Source of the DNA: Brevibacterium siliguriense
Lineage (GTDB): Bacteria; Actinomycetota; Actinomycetes; Actinomycetales; Brevibacteriaceae
Length of the DNA stretch: 64,000 nt
NCBI RefSeq assembly: GCF_900105315.1
Contig: NZ_LT629766.1
Coordinates: forward strand, 2,480,001 to 2,544,000
Reading direction: 5' to 3'
Shown here: piece after piece, positions 44,651 to 53,703 of the stretch
Layout: each line of letters begins with the position of its first letter
Numbering within the stretch: position 1 is the stretch's first letter
Translations under genes and position numbers: made by a program
The notes under the pieces: generated by a model
The model's input: only the letters and a program-made list of their open reading frames with translations
The model's database searches: none
What the model was told of the DNA's origin: nothing

Positions 44651-45940
44651 ATGTCCGCTCCCAACAATCGCGCCGTCATCCTCGGCGGCAACCGAATTCC
44701 CTTCGCCCGCTCGAACAAGCAGTACGCGAAGGCCACGAACCTCGATATGCTCACCTCGGCCATCGACGGGCTCGTCGCCCGCTTCGGACTGGCCGGAGAG
44801 AACATCGGCGAGGTCTCCGGAGGCGCCGTCCTCAAGCACTCGAAGGACTTCAACCTCACCCGGGAAGCCGTGCTCGGCTCCGCCCTGGCGCCGACGACCC
44901 CTGCCTTCGACCTCGGTCAGGCCTGCGCCACCGGCCTCGAAGCCGTGGTCAGCCTCAACAACAAGATCAACGCCGGACAGATCGAATCCGGAATCGCCTC
45001 GGGCGTGGATTCGACCTCCGACGCGCCGATCGTCATCAACGATTCGATGCGCGAGATCCTCCTCGAACTCACTCGTGCGAAGACGATGGTGCAGAAGGCG
45101 AAGATCGCCTCCCAGATCCGCCCCGCCTACCTCGCACCGCAGGCGCCGTCCACGGGCGAACCGCGCACCGGGCTGAGCATGGGAGAGCACCAGGCGATCA
45201 CCACGGCAGCATGGGGCATCAGCCGACAGGCTCAGGACGAACTCGCCGTGGCCTCGCACAAGAACCTCGCCGCGGCCTGGGACTCCGGATTCTTCAACGA
45301 CCTCACCACCCCATACCTCGGGGTCAGCCGCGATACGAACATGCGTGCCGATTCGACCGTGGAAGCGCTGGCGAAGCTCAACCCGGTCTTCGGCAAAAAG
45401 CTCGCCGCCGAGGCGACCATGACCGCAGGCAACTCGACACCGCTGACCGACGGTGCCTCCTCGGTGCTTCTGGGCAGTGAGGACTGGGCCGCCGAACACG
45501 GGTTCACCCCGCTGGCGCGACTCGTCGATGCCGAAGCCGCCGCCGTCGATTTCGTCGACGGTGCAGAGGGGCTGCTCATGGCTCCCGCCTATGCCGTGCC
45601 GCGCCTGCTGGCTCGCAACGGATTGACCTTCGACGACTTCGACGTCTTCGAGATCCACGAGGCCTTCGCCTCGACCGTGCTCTCGCACCTGGCAGCCTGG
45701 GAATCCGAGGAGTTCTGCAAGGACAAGGCCGGTCTCGATGCGGCGCTGGGCACCATCGACCGTGACAAGCTCAACCCGCTGGGCTCGAGCCTGGCCGCCG
45801 GCCATCCCTTCGCGGCCACCGGCGGACGCATCATCGCCACCACCGCCAAGTACCTGAAGACCACCGGCAAGAAGCGCTCCCTGGTTTCGATCTGCGCAGC
45901 AGGCGGACAGGGACTGACCGCGATTGTGGAGGCAGCATGA
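44651..45940 (+). CDS. Acetyl-CoA acetyltransferase (FadA/thiolase family)
   Basis: A 429-residue thiolase. Nucleophilic Cys lies in LGQACATGLEAVV, the His in FEIHEAFASTV and GHPFAATGGR, and the second Cys in SICAAGGQG. It cleaves or forms 3-oxoacyl-CoA. The order thiolase, FabG4, HtdX matches the mycobacterial fadA2-fabG4-htdX neighbourhood. GTG at 44645 is possible, but the ATG at 44651 gives better spacing to CGGAGG. Its stop overlaps the next ATG. Confidence 0.93.
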   Translation: MSAPNNRAVILGGNRIPFARSNKQYAKATNLDMLTSAIDGLVARFGLAGENIGEVSGGAVLKHSKDFNLTREAVLGSALAPTTPAFDLGQACATGLEAVVSLNNKINAGQIESGIASGVDSTSDAPIVINDSMREILLELTRAKTMVQKAKIASQIRPAYLAPQAPSTGEPRTGLSMGEHQAITTAAWGISRQAQDELAVASHKNLAAAWDSGFFNDLTTPYLGVSRDTNMRADSTVEALAKLNPVFGKKLAAEATMTAGNSTPLTDGASSVLLGSEDWAAEHGFTPLARLVDAEAAAVDFVDGAEGLLMAPAYAVPRLLARNGLTFDDFDVFEIHEAFASTVLSHLAAWESEEFCKDKAGLDAALGTIDRDKLNPLGSSLAAGHPFAATGGRIIATTAKYLKTTGKKRSLVSICAAGGQGLTAIVEAA

Positions 45941-47289
45941 AAGACACCTATCTCTCCCTCGTCAACGGACCGCTGAAGCAGGTCGCCAAGACCCTCGGCC
46001 TGCCGCAGCCGGTCGAACTCAACCGCTTCGGCTCGACCCCGGCGTCATATGAGAAGCAGCCGGTCCTCGTCCTCGGCACCGGCCCCGGAGCCCAGGGCCT
46101 GGCCGATCAGCTGCTGGAGAACGGACTCGAGGTCCGCCGCAACGCACAGACCGGCGAGAAACTGCGGGCCATCATCGCCGTCCTCGACTATGCGCAGTCC
46201 CCGGCGGACCTGTCACCGGTCGTCCTCGAGGTCGGAGCCGCACTGCGCTCACTGGCTGCCTGCGGTCGCGTGATCACCATTTCGACGGCTCCGGATGCGC
46301 AGAATCAGACTCCAGAACAGGCCGCCACCACACAGGGCATCACCGGCTTCACCCGGTCGGTCGCCCACGAGATGCGCGCCGGCGCCACCGCCAACGGAAT
46401 CCTCCTCGACGGCGTCGACCTCACCGCCCCCTCGGTGGCAGCGGCCCTGTGGTTCCTGCTCTCGGGAAAATCCGCCTATGTCTCCGGACAGTTCCTCACG
46501 GTGTCCTCCGACGCCGGTCAGCGACTGAGCCTGGACGAATTCATGTCCACCGGTGACGCCGGCCCGTTGTCCGGACGCACCGCCGTGGTCACCGGAGCCG
46601 CACGCGGGATCGGAGCCGCGATCGCGGAGAATCTCGCTCGCGACGGCGCCTATGTCATAGGTGTGGACATGCCGCAGGCCGGTCAGGCCCTGGCGCAGGT
46701 GATGAACCGGATCGGCGGCAAGTCGCTGCAGCTCGACATCACTTCGGCCGACGCCCCGGACAAGATCACCGAAGCGCTCGGAGGTCCCGTGGACATCCTC
46801 GTCCACAACGCGGGCATCACCCGCGACAAGATGCTGGCGAACATGGATGCGGCCAAATGGGATTCCGTCATCGCCGTCAACATCGCCGCGCAGACGATGA
46901 TCAATGCCCGCCTGGCTGAGAAGGGACTCTTCGCTGAGGGCGCGCAGGTCGTCTCCCTGGCCTCGACCTCGGGAATCGCGGGCAACCGCGGGCAGACGAA
47001 CTACGCGACCTCGAAGGCCGGGGTCATCGGACTCACTGCTGCCTCGGCGGAGGACTTCGCTGCCCGCGGGGGAGCGATCAACGCGATCGCACCCGGGTTC
47101 ATCGAAACGGATATGACCGCGAAGATGCCGACACTGACCCGTCAGGTTGCGCGCCGGCTCTCGAGCCTGCAGCAGGGTGGTCAGCCGATCGACGTCGCCG
47201 AGGCCATCGGCTTCCTCGCATCCAGCGGAGCCCGCGGCATCAATGGACAGACACTGCGCGTGTGCGGTCAGAACATGGTGGGTGCATGA
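45937..47289 (+). CDS. FabG4-type 3-oxoacyl reductase with N-terminal Rossmann domain
   Basis: A 450-residue protein of the long, two-domain FabG4 type. Residues 1-200 are a divergent flavodoxin/Rossmann domain without catalytic motifs. Residues 205-450 are a standard SDR with VVTGAARGIGA, NAGIT, LASTSGIAG and YATSKAG. Such enzymes reduce 3-oxoacyl-CoA or -ACP with NADH. The start overlaps the thiolase stop (ATGA) and the stop overlaps the MaoC gene start, so the three are one coupled unit. Confidence 0.92.
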   Translation: MKDTYLSLVNGPLKQVAKTLGLPQPVELNRFGSTPASYEKQPVLVLGTGPGAQGLADQLLENGLEVRRNAQTGEKLRAIIAVLDYAQSPADLSPVVLEVGAALRSLAACGRVITISTAPDAQNQTPEQAATTQGITGFTRSVAHEMRAGATANGILLDGVDLTAPSVAAALWFLLSGKSAYVSGQFLTVSSDAGQRLSLDEFMSTGDAGPLSGRTAVVTGAARGIGAAIAENLARDGAYVIGVDMPQAGQALAQVMNRIGGKSLQLDITSADAPDKITEALGGPVDILVHNAGITRDKMLANMDAAKWDSVIAVNIAAQTMINARLAEKGLFAEGAQVVSLASTSGIAGNRGQTNYATSKAGVIGLTAASAEDFAARGGAINAIAPGFIETDMTAKMPTLTRQVARRLSSLQQGGQPIDVAEAIGFLASSGARGINGQTLRVCGQNMVGA

Positions 47290-48137
47290 TGGCGGATTCG
47301 ATGCTTCCGATCTACGCTCGAGCCCTGCTCAAGACCCTGCCGGTGGGATCGCGCACCGGTCCGGAGCTGCCGGACTATGCGATCGACCGCAGCATTCCGC
47401 TCGAACCGGTCGCGTATGCGGGCTTCGCCCATGTCGTCGGCCACAGCCTGGACGATATCGTCCACCCCGGCTATCTGCATATCCTCGGCTTCCCGCTGAG
47501 CATGCAGCTGCTGGCCGATCCCGAAGTGCCGCTGCCGATGATGGGGATGGTGCACATCCACAACCGCGTCGATATGCATTCGCAGGCCCGACTCGGCGAG
47601 GTCGTGGACTTCCACATCGAACTCGGCGGGCCCTTCGAACATACGAAGGGCACGACTATCGAGGTTCAGCTCGAGGCGACGGTCGACGGGCGCCCCGTGA
47701 TGAACGAGGTCTCCACATACCTGGCCAAGGGGCGGAAGCTGTCGGGAGCCAAGCCGAAGGCGCAGGTGCCGCACCTCGAATTCACCGCACCGCAGCCGAG
47801 TGCTCTGTGGCGTCTGGACCCGATCATCGGCCAGCGCTATGCGAAGGTCTCCGGTGACTACAATCCGATCCACCTCAACGGTCTGGCCGCGAAGGGATTC
47901 GGGTTCCCGAAGCAGATCGCCCACGGGATGTACAGCGCCTCACGGGTGTTCTCGGCGATGGATCCCCGTCTCGAGTCCTACCGCTGGGATGTGTCCTTCG
48001 CCAAGCCGATCCTGCTGCCAGGCACGGTCGGCTATGCCTTGACCGAGGGGCGTCGTCATGAGGCCTCGCAGTCGGCCGTCTTCGACTTGAAGACGGGCAA
48101 ACCGCACGTCCTCTCGCAGGTGGCACACCTCGACTGA
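47286..48137 (+). CDS. MaoC-like (R)-hydroxyacyl dehydratase (HtdX type)
   Basis: A 283-residue double-hotdog protein. The C-terminal hotdog carries the hydratase motif DYNPIHLNGLAAKGFGFP, with catalytic Asp and His, followed by AHGMYSAS. The N-terminal half is the degenerate hotdog. It dehydrates 3-hydroxyacyl-CoA/ACP. With thiolase and FabG4 it can form a three-step fatty-acyl cycle. Start at ATG 47286 or 47289, both overlapping the FabG4 stop. The end is 43 bp before the tRNA promoter. Confidence 0.9.
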   Translation: MMADSMLPIYARALLKTLPVGSRTGPELPDYAIDRSIPLEPVAYAGFAHVVGHSLDDIVHPGYLHILGFPLSMQLLADPEVPLPMMGMVHIHNRVDMHSQARLGEVVDFHIELGGPFEHTKGTTIEVQLEATVDGRPVMNEVSTYLAKGRKLSGAKPKAQVPHLEFTAPQPSALWRLDPIIGQRYAKVSGDYNPIHLNGLAAKGFGFPKQIAHGMYSASRVFSAMDPRLESYRWDVSFAKPILLPGTVGYALTEGRRHEASQSAVFDLKTGKPHVLSQVAHLD

Positions 48138-48179
48138 TGCCTGAAGAAGTGCAGTGCGTCACAAAAGCCGATTTCGATT

Positions 48180-48207
48180 TTGCGACACCGTTTCGCGCAT
48201 GTAAAGT
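48180..48207 (+). promoter_or_regulatory. Promoter of tRNA-Leu(GAG)
   Basis: TTGCGA (48180-48185), 16-bp spacer, TAAAGT (48202-48207), then 14 bp to the mature tRNA 5' end. The clearest -35/-10 pair in the window. Confidence 0.7.
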
Positions 48208-48221
48208 TATCTCTGTTGCCA

Positions 48222-48309
48222 GCGCGAGTGGCGGAATTGGTAGACGCGCTAGCTTGAGGTGCTAGTGCCCAACTTATCGGGCGTGGGGGTTCAAGTCCCC
48301 CTTCGCGCA
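48222..48309 (+). tRNA. tRNA-Leu (anticodon GAG)
   Basis: An 88-nt class II tRNA. The acceptor stem pairs GCGCGAG with TTCGCGC, the D arm contains GGAATTGGTAGAC, and the anticodon stem-loop is CTAGC TTGAGGT GCTAG with GAG at 48256-48258. A long variable arm follows, and a GGGGG TTCAAGT CCCCC T arm. Discriminator A at 48309. CCA is not encoded, so it must be added by the CCA-adding enzyme. Confidence 0.96.
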
Positions 48310-48318
48310 CAACGAGGA

Positions 48319-48350
48319 GATGGCCTCCGGATTTCGATCCGGGGGCCATC
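48319..48350 (+). terminator. Terminator after tRNA-Leu
   Basis: 14-nt arms (48319-48332 and 48337-48350) with one G-T pair and a TTCG loop. The remaining gap to 48573 holds a run of seven C and no gene that I can support. Confidence 0.75.
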
Positions 48351-48573
48351 TTCGTATTCGAGGCTGGATGTCCCCCCCCAAACTTCGGGGATGCAGGGGC
48401 TTCCGCGGGTCGAAAGATCATACGCACTGATCGAGATCACCACCTTTGAACTTCGGACCCGCTGATACACGTCATCTGACCTGTGAGTCCCGCCCACGGT
48501 TGGGATACGGTTGTGACTGTCAGGCCGATCACAGCACTGCCGCGTGATCCACCCACCATCGAGGGGAGTCCCC

Positions 48574-49881
48574 GTGTTTGATTTCAGTGCCGCAGAGGAC
48601 GAAGTCACCGAACTGTGCCGTCAGCTCATCCGAATCGACACCCAGAACTGGGGCGGGAACAAAGCCAACCCTGAGCTCCCGGCAGCCGAACTCATCGCCT
48701 CCTGGCTCGCCGAGGTGGACCTGAAGTCCGAAATCGTCGAATCCTCCCCAGGGCGGGCCAACCTCGTCGCCCGCGTCAAGGGCTCCGATCCGGAAGCTCC
48801 GGCACTCGTCGTCCACGGCCACACCGACGTCGTTCCGGCGGCCGCGGAGGACTGGAGCGTCGATCCGTTCGAAGGTGTCATCAAGGACGGGCTTCTGTGG
48901 GGCCGCGGCGCTGTGGACATGAAGGATATGGACGCAATGATCGTCGCCTCCATTCGTGCCATGCTGGCTCAAGGACTCACCCCTCGCCGGGACCTCGTGA
49001 TCGCGTTCTTCGCCGACGAGGAGGCCGGAGGCAATTTCGGTGCGCGGCATATGGTGCGCAATCGTCCCGAACTGTTTGCCGGAGCCACAGAGGCGATCTC
49101 CGAGGTCGGCGGCTACTCCGTCGATATCCGCGGGCAGCGCGTCTACCTCATCCAGACTGCGGAGAAGGGACTGGCCTGGCTCAACCTCATCGCCCACGGC
49201 ACCGCGGGACACGGATCCCAGCGCAATGACGATAACCCCGTCACGCGACTCGCCGCAGCGATCACCCGGATCGGCAACCACCCATGGCCCCAGGAGATCC
49301 CCCTGGCCACCCGGAAGCTGCTCGAAGGCGTCTCGGAGCTCACTGGAATCGAATTCACGGCGGAGAGCATCCCGCAGCTGCTCGCCGAGCTCGGGTCGGT
49401 CGAGAAGTTCGTGGCCCCGACCTTGCAGAACACCTCCAACCCGTCATTCCTCGAAGCCGGATACAAACACAATGTCATCCCGGGCACCGCGACCGCCTAC
49501 GTCGACTGCCGCACACTGCCGGGCCAGCACGAGGACGTGATGTTGAGGATCAAGGAGCTCGCGGGGGAGGGCATCGACATCACGGCCGAGGATGAAGGCG
49601 ACGCGCTGGAGTCACCGTTCGACACTCCGCTGGTCGCGCAGATGCAGAAGAGCCTGCTTGCCGATGATCCGAGCGCCAACGTTCTGCCCTACACGCTCTC
49701 CGGAGGTACGGACAACAAGTCGATGGCCGAACTCGGCATCACCGGCTACGGCTTCGCCCCGCTCCAGCTCACGGGTGATCTCGACTTCCCTGCCATGTTC
49801 CACGGCGTCGATGAGCGGGTGCCGATCTCGGCGCTCAAGTTCGGGACGCGGGTTCTCGGCGACTTCCTGATGAAGGCCTGA
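48574..49881 (+). CDS. M20-family metallopeptidase (dipeptidase-like)
   Basis: A 435-residue zinc hydrolase. Metal and catalytic residues are in VVHGHTDVVPA (His, Asp), GRGAVDMKDMD, AFFADEEAGGNFG (Glu pair) and the later SGGTDNKSM. A dimerisation domain occupies about residues 190-310. It likely cleaves dipeptides or N-acyl amino acids. The substrate is unknown. GTG start with GAGGGGAG upstream. Its last 47 bp overlap the 3' end of the opposite-strand transporter gene. Confidence 0.91.
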   Translation: MFDFSAAEDEVTELCRQLIRIDTQNWGGNKANPELPAAELIASWLAEVDLKSEIVESSPGRANLVARVKGSDPEAPALVVHGHTDVVPAAAEDWSVDPFEGVIKDGLLWGRGAVDMKDMDAMIVASIRAMLAQGLTPRRDLVIAFFADEEAGGNFGARHMVRNRPELFAGATEAISEVGGYSVDIRGQRVYLIQTAEKGLAWLNLIAHGTAGHGSQRNDDNPVTRLAAAITRIGNHPWPQEIPLATRKLLEGVSELTGIEFTAESIPQLLAELGSVEKFVAPTLQNTSNPSFLEAGYKHNVIPGTATAYVDCRTLPGQHEDVMLRIKELAGEGIDITAEDEGDALESPFDTPLVAQMQKSLLADDPSANVLPYTLSGGTDNKSMAELGITGYGFAPLQLTGDLDFPAMFHGVDERVPISALKFGTRVLGDFLMKA

Positions 49882-50823
49882 TCGGGACGGGCAGAACTGT
49901 CACGACGATCCCGACGAGCACTCCGGCGGCGCTGAGCACCGTGGTCAGAGTGACGTCGGAGCCCGGGATCGGCAGCAGCACATCGAGTGCCAATGCTCCG
50001 ACGAGGTTGCCGAAGAGCGCGAACAGGCTGAGCAGCAGCACGCCGAGCCTTGCCACGGTCACCGTCGTCAGAGCGATGAAGACCACCCCGAAGGCGCCGC
50101 CGAGGAGGATCCACCATTGATCCGGCGCGCTGGGGAAACTGCGCCAGGGTATCCCGGTCACGAGCAGGACGAGCGTGCCGATGATGAGTGCGAGGAAACC
50201 GACGGTGAAGTTCACCGTCGTCGCGACCACGGCGGACCTGGTGGCGGCACGGATATGGCCGTTGAACGCCTGCTGCACACTCGTCAGCGAGCCGGATACG
50301 AAAGGCAGCAGGGGAGCCCACAACCCGATTCCCGACTGCAGACGATCACCGGCGGCGAAAGCCAAGGAGGCGAGCACGATGAGCACGCCGAGGATGCGCA
50401 GCACACCCAGACGCTGTCGACCTCCCGGCGGCAGCTCGGTGGAATCGACGATGAGTCCGCCGGTGACCTGACCGGACACGAAGGCCATCGTGAACATGGC
50501 TACGCCCATCACTGGAATGGTCGTGGCCTGCGCGATGACGACGAGGCAGCCGCTCAGACCCCGAGCAGCATCCACCAGGGCAGCGTGCGCTCGCACAACA
50601 GGGAGAAGAGATATCGGGCCGCGCCTCGGGAACGAGCGGAGACCACAAGGGCGATTCCGACGCAGAGAAGTCCGACGAGGAATGAGACGAGCGCGGCGAA
50701 GACGGCATGGCCGAGGACCTGACCGAGCAGACCGTTCGCTCGGCCCTGCAGGGACATCGCCGCTCCCGCAGCGATCGTGACAAGACCAGCGGTGAGAACA
50801 GGAACGAGGGAAGGAGACCTCAA
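49835..50823 (-). pseudogene. DMT/YdcZ-family membrane transporter, disrupted by an apparent one-base loss
   Basis: The first part (from 50823, MRSPSLVPVLTAGL) gives two to three helices of a YdcZ/DUF606 half and stops at once after PWWMLLGV. The next frame continues seamlessly with LSGCLVVIAQATTIPVMGVAMFT through the second half to 49835. One extra base in the C run 50570-50573 (GGGG on the coding strand) joins them as WWMLLGGLSGCL in about 329 residues. YdcZ proteins are tandem small-multidrug-type repeats that export small molecules. Product probably inactive as read. Confidence 0.75.
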
Positions 50824-50827
50824 ACCA

Positions 50828-51031
50828 TCAGTTGTTCAGGGTCAGCGGCATGATCTTCCGGCGCAGCCATACGGTGCGGACTCCGCCGACGGAGATGCGG
50901 GTGCGGGCGAGTTCCCACTGCCCGTATTCCGCCTGGTCGTTGAGTTCCTGCAAGCTGACCGACCGCGGCACATCACGAGAGAACGAAACCTTGCGGAACT
51001 CGTAGGTCATACGTGGACGCTGACGTTTCAT
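50828..51031 (-). CDS. DUF5703-family protein
   Basis: A 67-residue basic protein, TYEFRKVSFSRDVPRSVSLQ to TVWLRRKIMP, matching the small actinobacterial DUF5703 family. No membrane segment. Function unknown, although the family is usually next to the phosphomutase gene found here divergently. A TAGGGT hexamer 6 nt before its ATG suggests a leaderless mRNA. Confidence 0.82.
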   Translation of the reverse strand: MKRQRPRMTYEFRKVSFSRDVPRSVSLQELNDQAEYGQWELARTRISVGGVRTVWLRRKIMPLTLNN

Positions 51032-51068
51032 AGACTCACCCTAGACGATCTGGGCTAATCTTGAGGGT
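51032..51068. promoter_or_regulatory. Compact divergent promoter, DUF5703 and phosphomutase
   Basis: In 37 bp two outward hexamers occur: TAGGGT (51038-51043, minus strand, 6 nt before ATG) and TAATCT (51056-51061, plus strand, 7 nt before ATG). There is no room for ribosome sites. Confidence 0.6.
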
Positions 51069-51782
51069 ATGCCCGTCATCGTTCTGCTGCGGCACGGCCT
51101 CTCCAGCGCCAACGTCTCCGGAATCCTGGCCGGACGCGCCCCCGGCGTGTCCCTCACCGACGAGGGAGCCCGAGCTCTGCGGGCCAATCTCGAACTGCTG
51201 CCGCATCGGCGCTTCGCCCACCTACTGCATTCGCCGCTCCAGCGCTGTGAAGAGACCGCGACAATCGCTGCGGAGACCGCTGATTTCGAGCGCGTCTGCG
51301 TCGACGAGGCCGTGATCGAACTCGACTACGGTGCCTGGACGGGGCGATCGCTGGAGGAACTGGGGCAGGAACCTCTGTGGGAGACCGTGGTGAAGACGGC
51401 GTCACAGGCAAGGTTCCCCGGAGGGGAATCCATCACCGAGGCCTCCGACCGTTCGACGGCTCGAGTCCGTGAGCTCGTGGCGCAGCTGCGCGAGGAGGAA
51501 CGTGCCGACGGGGAGAACAAGGTTGCAGCGGGGACCGGGACCGGCGACGGGAAGCCGGCCCCGCCTCGGTGGGCGATGATCGTCTCCCATGGCGACATCA
51601 TCAAGGCGATCATCGCCGATGCGCTGGGAATGCCACTCGACGATTTCCAGCGTCTGAGCGTCGCTCCCGGATCATTCACGGTCATCGACTTCTCCGGTGA
51701 CCGGCCGGTGCTCGCTGCGATGTCGGTGACCGCTGCCGGACTCGCACAGTCGGCCGCGGTCGGCGGCGGCGGAACGCGCTGA
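51069..51782 (+). CDS. Histidine-phosphatase-superfamily phosphomutase (MSMEG_4193 type)
   Basis: A 237-residue protein with VLLRHGLSSANVSG (catalytic His), SPLQRCEETA, acidic partner in ELDYGAWTGR, and the second His in IVSHGDIIKAII. This wording matches the actinobacterial group that sits beside DUF3090, SCO1664 and mshC. Substrate is unknown. A Glu/Gly-rich insertion lies near residues 140-160. Probably leaderless. Confidence 0.87.
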   Translation: MPVIVLLRHGLSSANVSGILAGRAPGVSLTDEGARALRANLELLPHRRFAHLLHSPLQRCEETATIAAETADFERVCVDEAVIELDYGAWTGRSLEELGQEPLWETVVKTASQARFPGGESITEASDRSTARVRELVAQLREEERADGENKVAAGTGTGDGKPAPPRWAMIVSHGDIIKAIIADALGMPLDDFQRLSVAPGSFTVIDFSGDRPVLAAMSVTAAGLAQSAAVGGGGTR

Positions 51783-51843
51783 TCCCGGCACTCTGGAGCG
51801 AGTGCCGGGATCAGGTCATGCAGGTTCAGGCCGGGATGCCGAC

Positions 51844-52680
51844 TCAGACGGCGGCGAGGACTCCCGTGCCGAGCAGGATGTAGAGGACGATGCCCAGGGC
51901 CACTCGGTACCAGACGAAGACGGCGAAGGATTTCGTCTCCACGTATCTGAGGAACCAGTGGATGACGACGAGACCAAGACCGAAGGCGATGATCGTGGCG
52001 AGGATCGTCGGTCCCCAGCCGAGCACCATGGCCTCGCTGCGACCGAGTGTCTGCGCCACACCGTAGAGGCCCGAGCCGACGACGGCGGGAATGGCGAGCA
52101 GGAACGAGTAGCGGGCCGCAGAAGGCCGATCGAAGCCCATGAATCTGCCGGCCATGATCGTGCCGCCCGAACGCGACACGCCGGGGATGACGGCGAGCGC
52201 CTGAGCGAAGCCGTACAGAATGCCCTGACCCCACGTCATATCCTCGAGAGTGCGTTCGCGCTTTCCGGCCCAGTCGGCGATGCCGATGATGAGACCGAAG
52301 ACGATGAGCATCGTCGCCGTGATCCAGAGGCTGCGCAGAGCACCTTCGATGTAGTCCTGGAAGAGCAGGCCGATGATGACGATGGGGATCGAGCCGACGA
52401 TGATGAGCCAGCCCAGGCGCACCTCGGGATCCTTGCGATCATGCTTGCCGACGAGCGCCTTGCACCATTTCGAGATGATTGTGACGATATCGCGCCAGAA
52501 GTAGACGACGACTGCCGCCTCGGTGCCGATCTGGATGATGGCGGTGAAGAATGCGCCCGGATCGGAACCGGGAAGCATGAATTCGCCGACGATGCGCACA
52601 TGCGCCGACGAGGAGACCGGGAGGAACTCGGTGAGTGCCTGCACGATTCCGAGCACGGCAGCGACCAGCCAGTCGTACAT
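51844..52680 (-). CDS. uppP: Undecaprenyl-diphosphatase
   Basis: A 278-residue polytopic membrane protein with eight predicted helices. The two family motifs are [13 protein letters not shown] (E/Q-rich box) and [13 protein letters not shown] (phosphate-binding Ser/Arg). It recycles undecaprenyl diphosphate for cell-wall synthesis and can confer bacitracin tolerance. ATG 52680 has AAGGAG upstream. The longer frame to 52731 overlaps the AKR promoter and is rejected. Confidence 0.95.
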   Translation of the reverse strand: MYDWLVAAVLGIVQALTEFLPVSSSAHVRIVGEFMLPGSDPGAFFTAIIQIGTEAAVVVYFWRDIVTIISKWCKALVGKHDRKDPEVRLGWLIIVGSIPIVIIGLLFQDYIEGALRSLWITATMLIVFGLIIGIADWAGKRERTLEDMTWGQGILYGFAQALAVIPGVSRSGGTIMAGRFMGFDRPSAARYSFLLAIPAVVGSGLYGVAQTLGRSEAMVLGWGPTILATIIAFGLGLVVIHWFLRYVETKSFAVFVWYRVALGIVLYILLGTGVLAAV

Positions 52681-52735
52681 ACGACTCCTTGAGAATATGA
52701 GGTGGGAACGAAACCACGGTAGTCGCAGCATCGGG

Positions 52736-52741
52736 TAACCT
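52736..52741 (+). promoter_or_regulatory. -10-like hexamer of the aldo/keto reductase gene
   Basis: TAACCT, 8 nt before the ATG at 52750. Leaderless spacing. Confidence 0.45.
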
Positions 52742-52749
52742 CAAGAAAC

Positions 52750-53664
52750 ATGAAGCACCAACGCCTCGGCACCACCGGTCTGGAAGTCAGCGATGTGGGT
52801 CTCGGGACCTTCGAGTGGGGGCACCGGGTCGGTGATCAGGCCGCCCAACGCCTCGTCGATGAGTATAGAGACGCAGGTGGCAACCTCATCGAGCTGCCCA
52901 CCTCGGCCACGATGTCCGCCGAGGTTCTCGGGCAGCTGAGACTTCCCGAAGAGATTCTGCTGCTGGGCCGCGTGGGCGTGTCCATGCGTGAACCCGACCA
53001 CATCGATGTCGGACTCGGGCGGTCGCGAATCCTCAGCCAGGTCGATTCGCTCCTGCGCACAGTGGGTCGTGATCACCTCGACGTGCTCGTCCTCGACGTC
53101 TTCGATGCCGAAGTCGACCGTGCCGAAACCGCCTCGGCGGTTGAGACGCTGCTCACCCTGGGGAAGATCCGCTACGTCGGCGTGTCCCACCACACCGGTT
53201 GGCAGCTGGCGGAGATGCGCGGCGCCGGAATCCCTGTCGCATGCGCCGTGGCCGAATACTCACTGCTCAACCGCGACGCGGAGGCAGAGCTTGCCCCTGC
53301 CGCCGACTACGCGGGAGTCTCACTCATCGCCGGAGCGGGGCTGGGCCGCGGTGTGCTCACCGACAAATACCGGAATGCGACTCCGCAGGATTCGCGCCTG
53401 GCGGGGGAGCTGAGCGAATACGCCGGCGCCTACCTCGACGAGCGGTCGAACCGTGTGCTCGCTGGTGTCCGCCGGGCCGCGACTGCCCTGGGAGTGTCGA
53501 CCTTGGACATTTCCCTGGCTTTCAACCGGCAGCACGGAATCGCGAGCACTCTGGTCTCGCCCCGCACCCCGGCACAGCTGGCCGAGGTCACCGGCAGCGA
53601 GGTCGAATTGGCCAATGAGATCGCCGAGGTGCTCGACCAGATCTCATGGAGTCCCTCGGCTTAG
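52750..53664 (+). CDS. Aldo/keto reductase
   Basis: A 304-residue TIM-barrel oxidoreductase. Start MKHQRLGTTGLEVSDVGLGTFEWG is typical, and a later segment reads RYVGVSHHTGWQL. The usual catalytic Asp-Tyr-Lys-His tetrad is not fully readable. The DEYRD segment holds the Asp/Tyr region, and the barrel is otherwise normal. It probably uses NADPH. The position between uppP and DUF3090 is conserved in related genomes. Confidence 0.87.
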   Translation: MKHQRLGTTGLEVSDVGLGTFEWGHRVGDQAAQRLVDEYRDAGGNLIELPTSATMSAEVLGQLRLPEEILLLGRVGVSMREPDHIDVGLGRSRILSQVDSLLRTVGRDHLDVLVLDVFDAEVDRAETASAVETLLTLGKIRYVGVSHHTGWQLAEMRGAGIPVACAVAEYSLLNRDAEAELAPAADYAGVSLIAGAGLGRGVLTDKYRNATPQDSRLAGELSEYAGAYLDERSNRVLAGVRRAATALGVSTLDISLAFNRQHGIASTLVSPRTPAQLAEVTGSEVELANEIAEVLDQISWSPSA

Positions 53665-53703
53665 AGCGAAACGGCTCAATGCAGTGGTCAGCGCACGAAG
53701 TTC

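Noticed and set aside
48351..48573. Small gene or attachment site after tRNA-Leu
   Set aside because: No direct repeat of the tRNA 3' end and no integrase in the window. The gap has only a C run and weak dyads.
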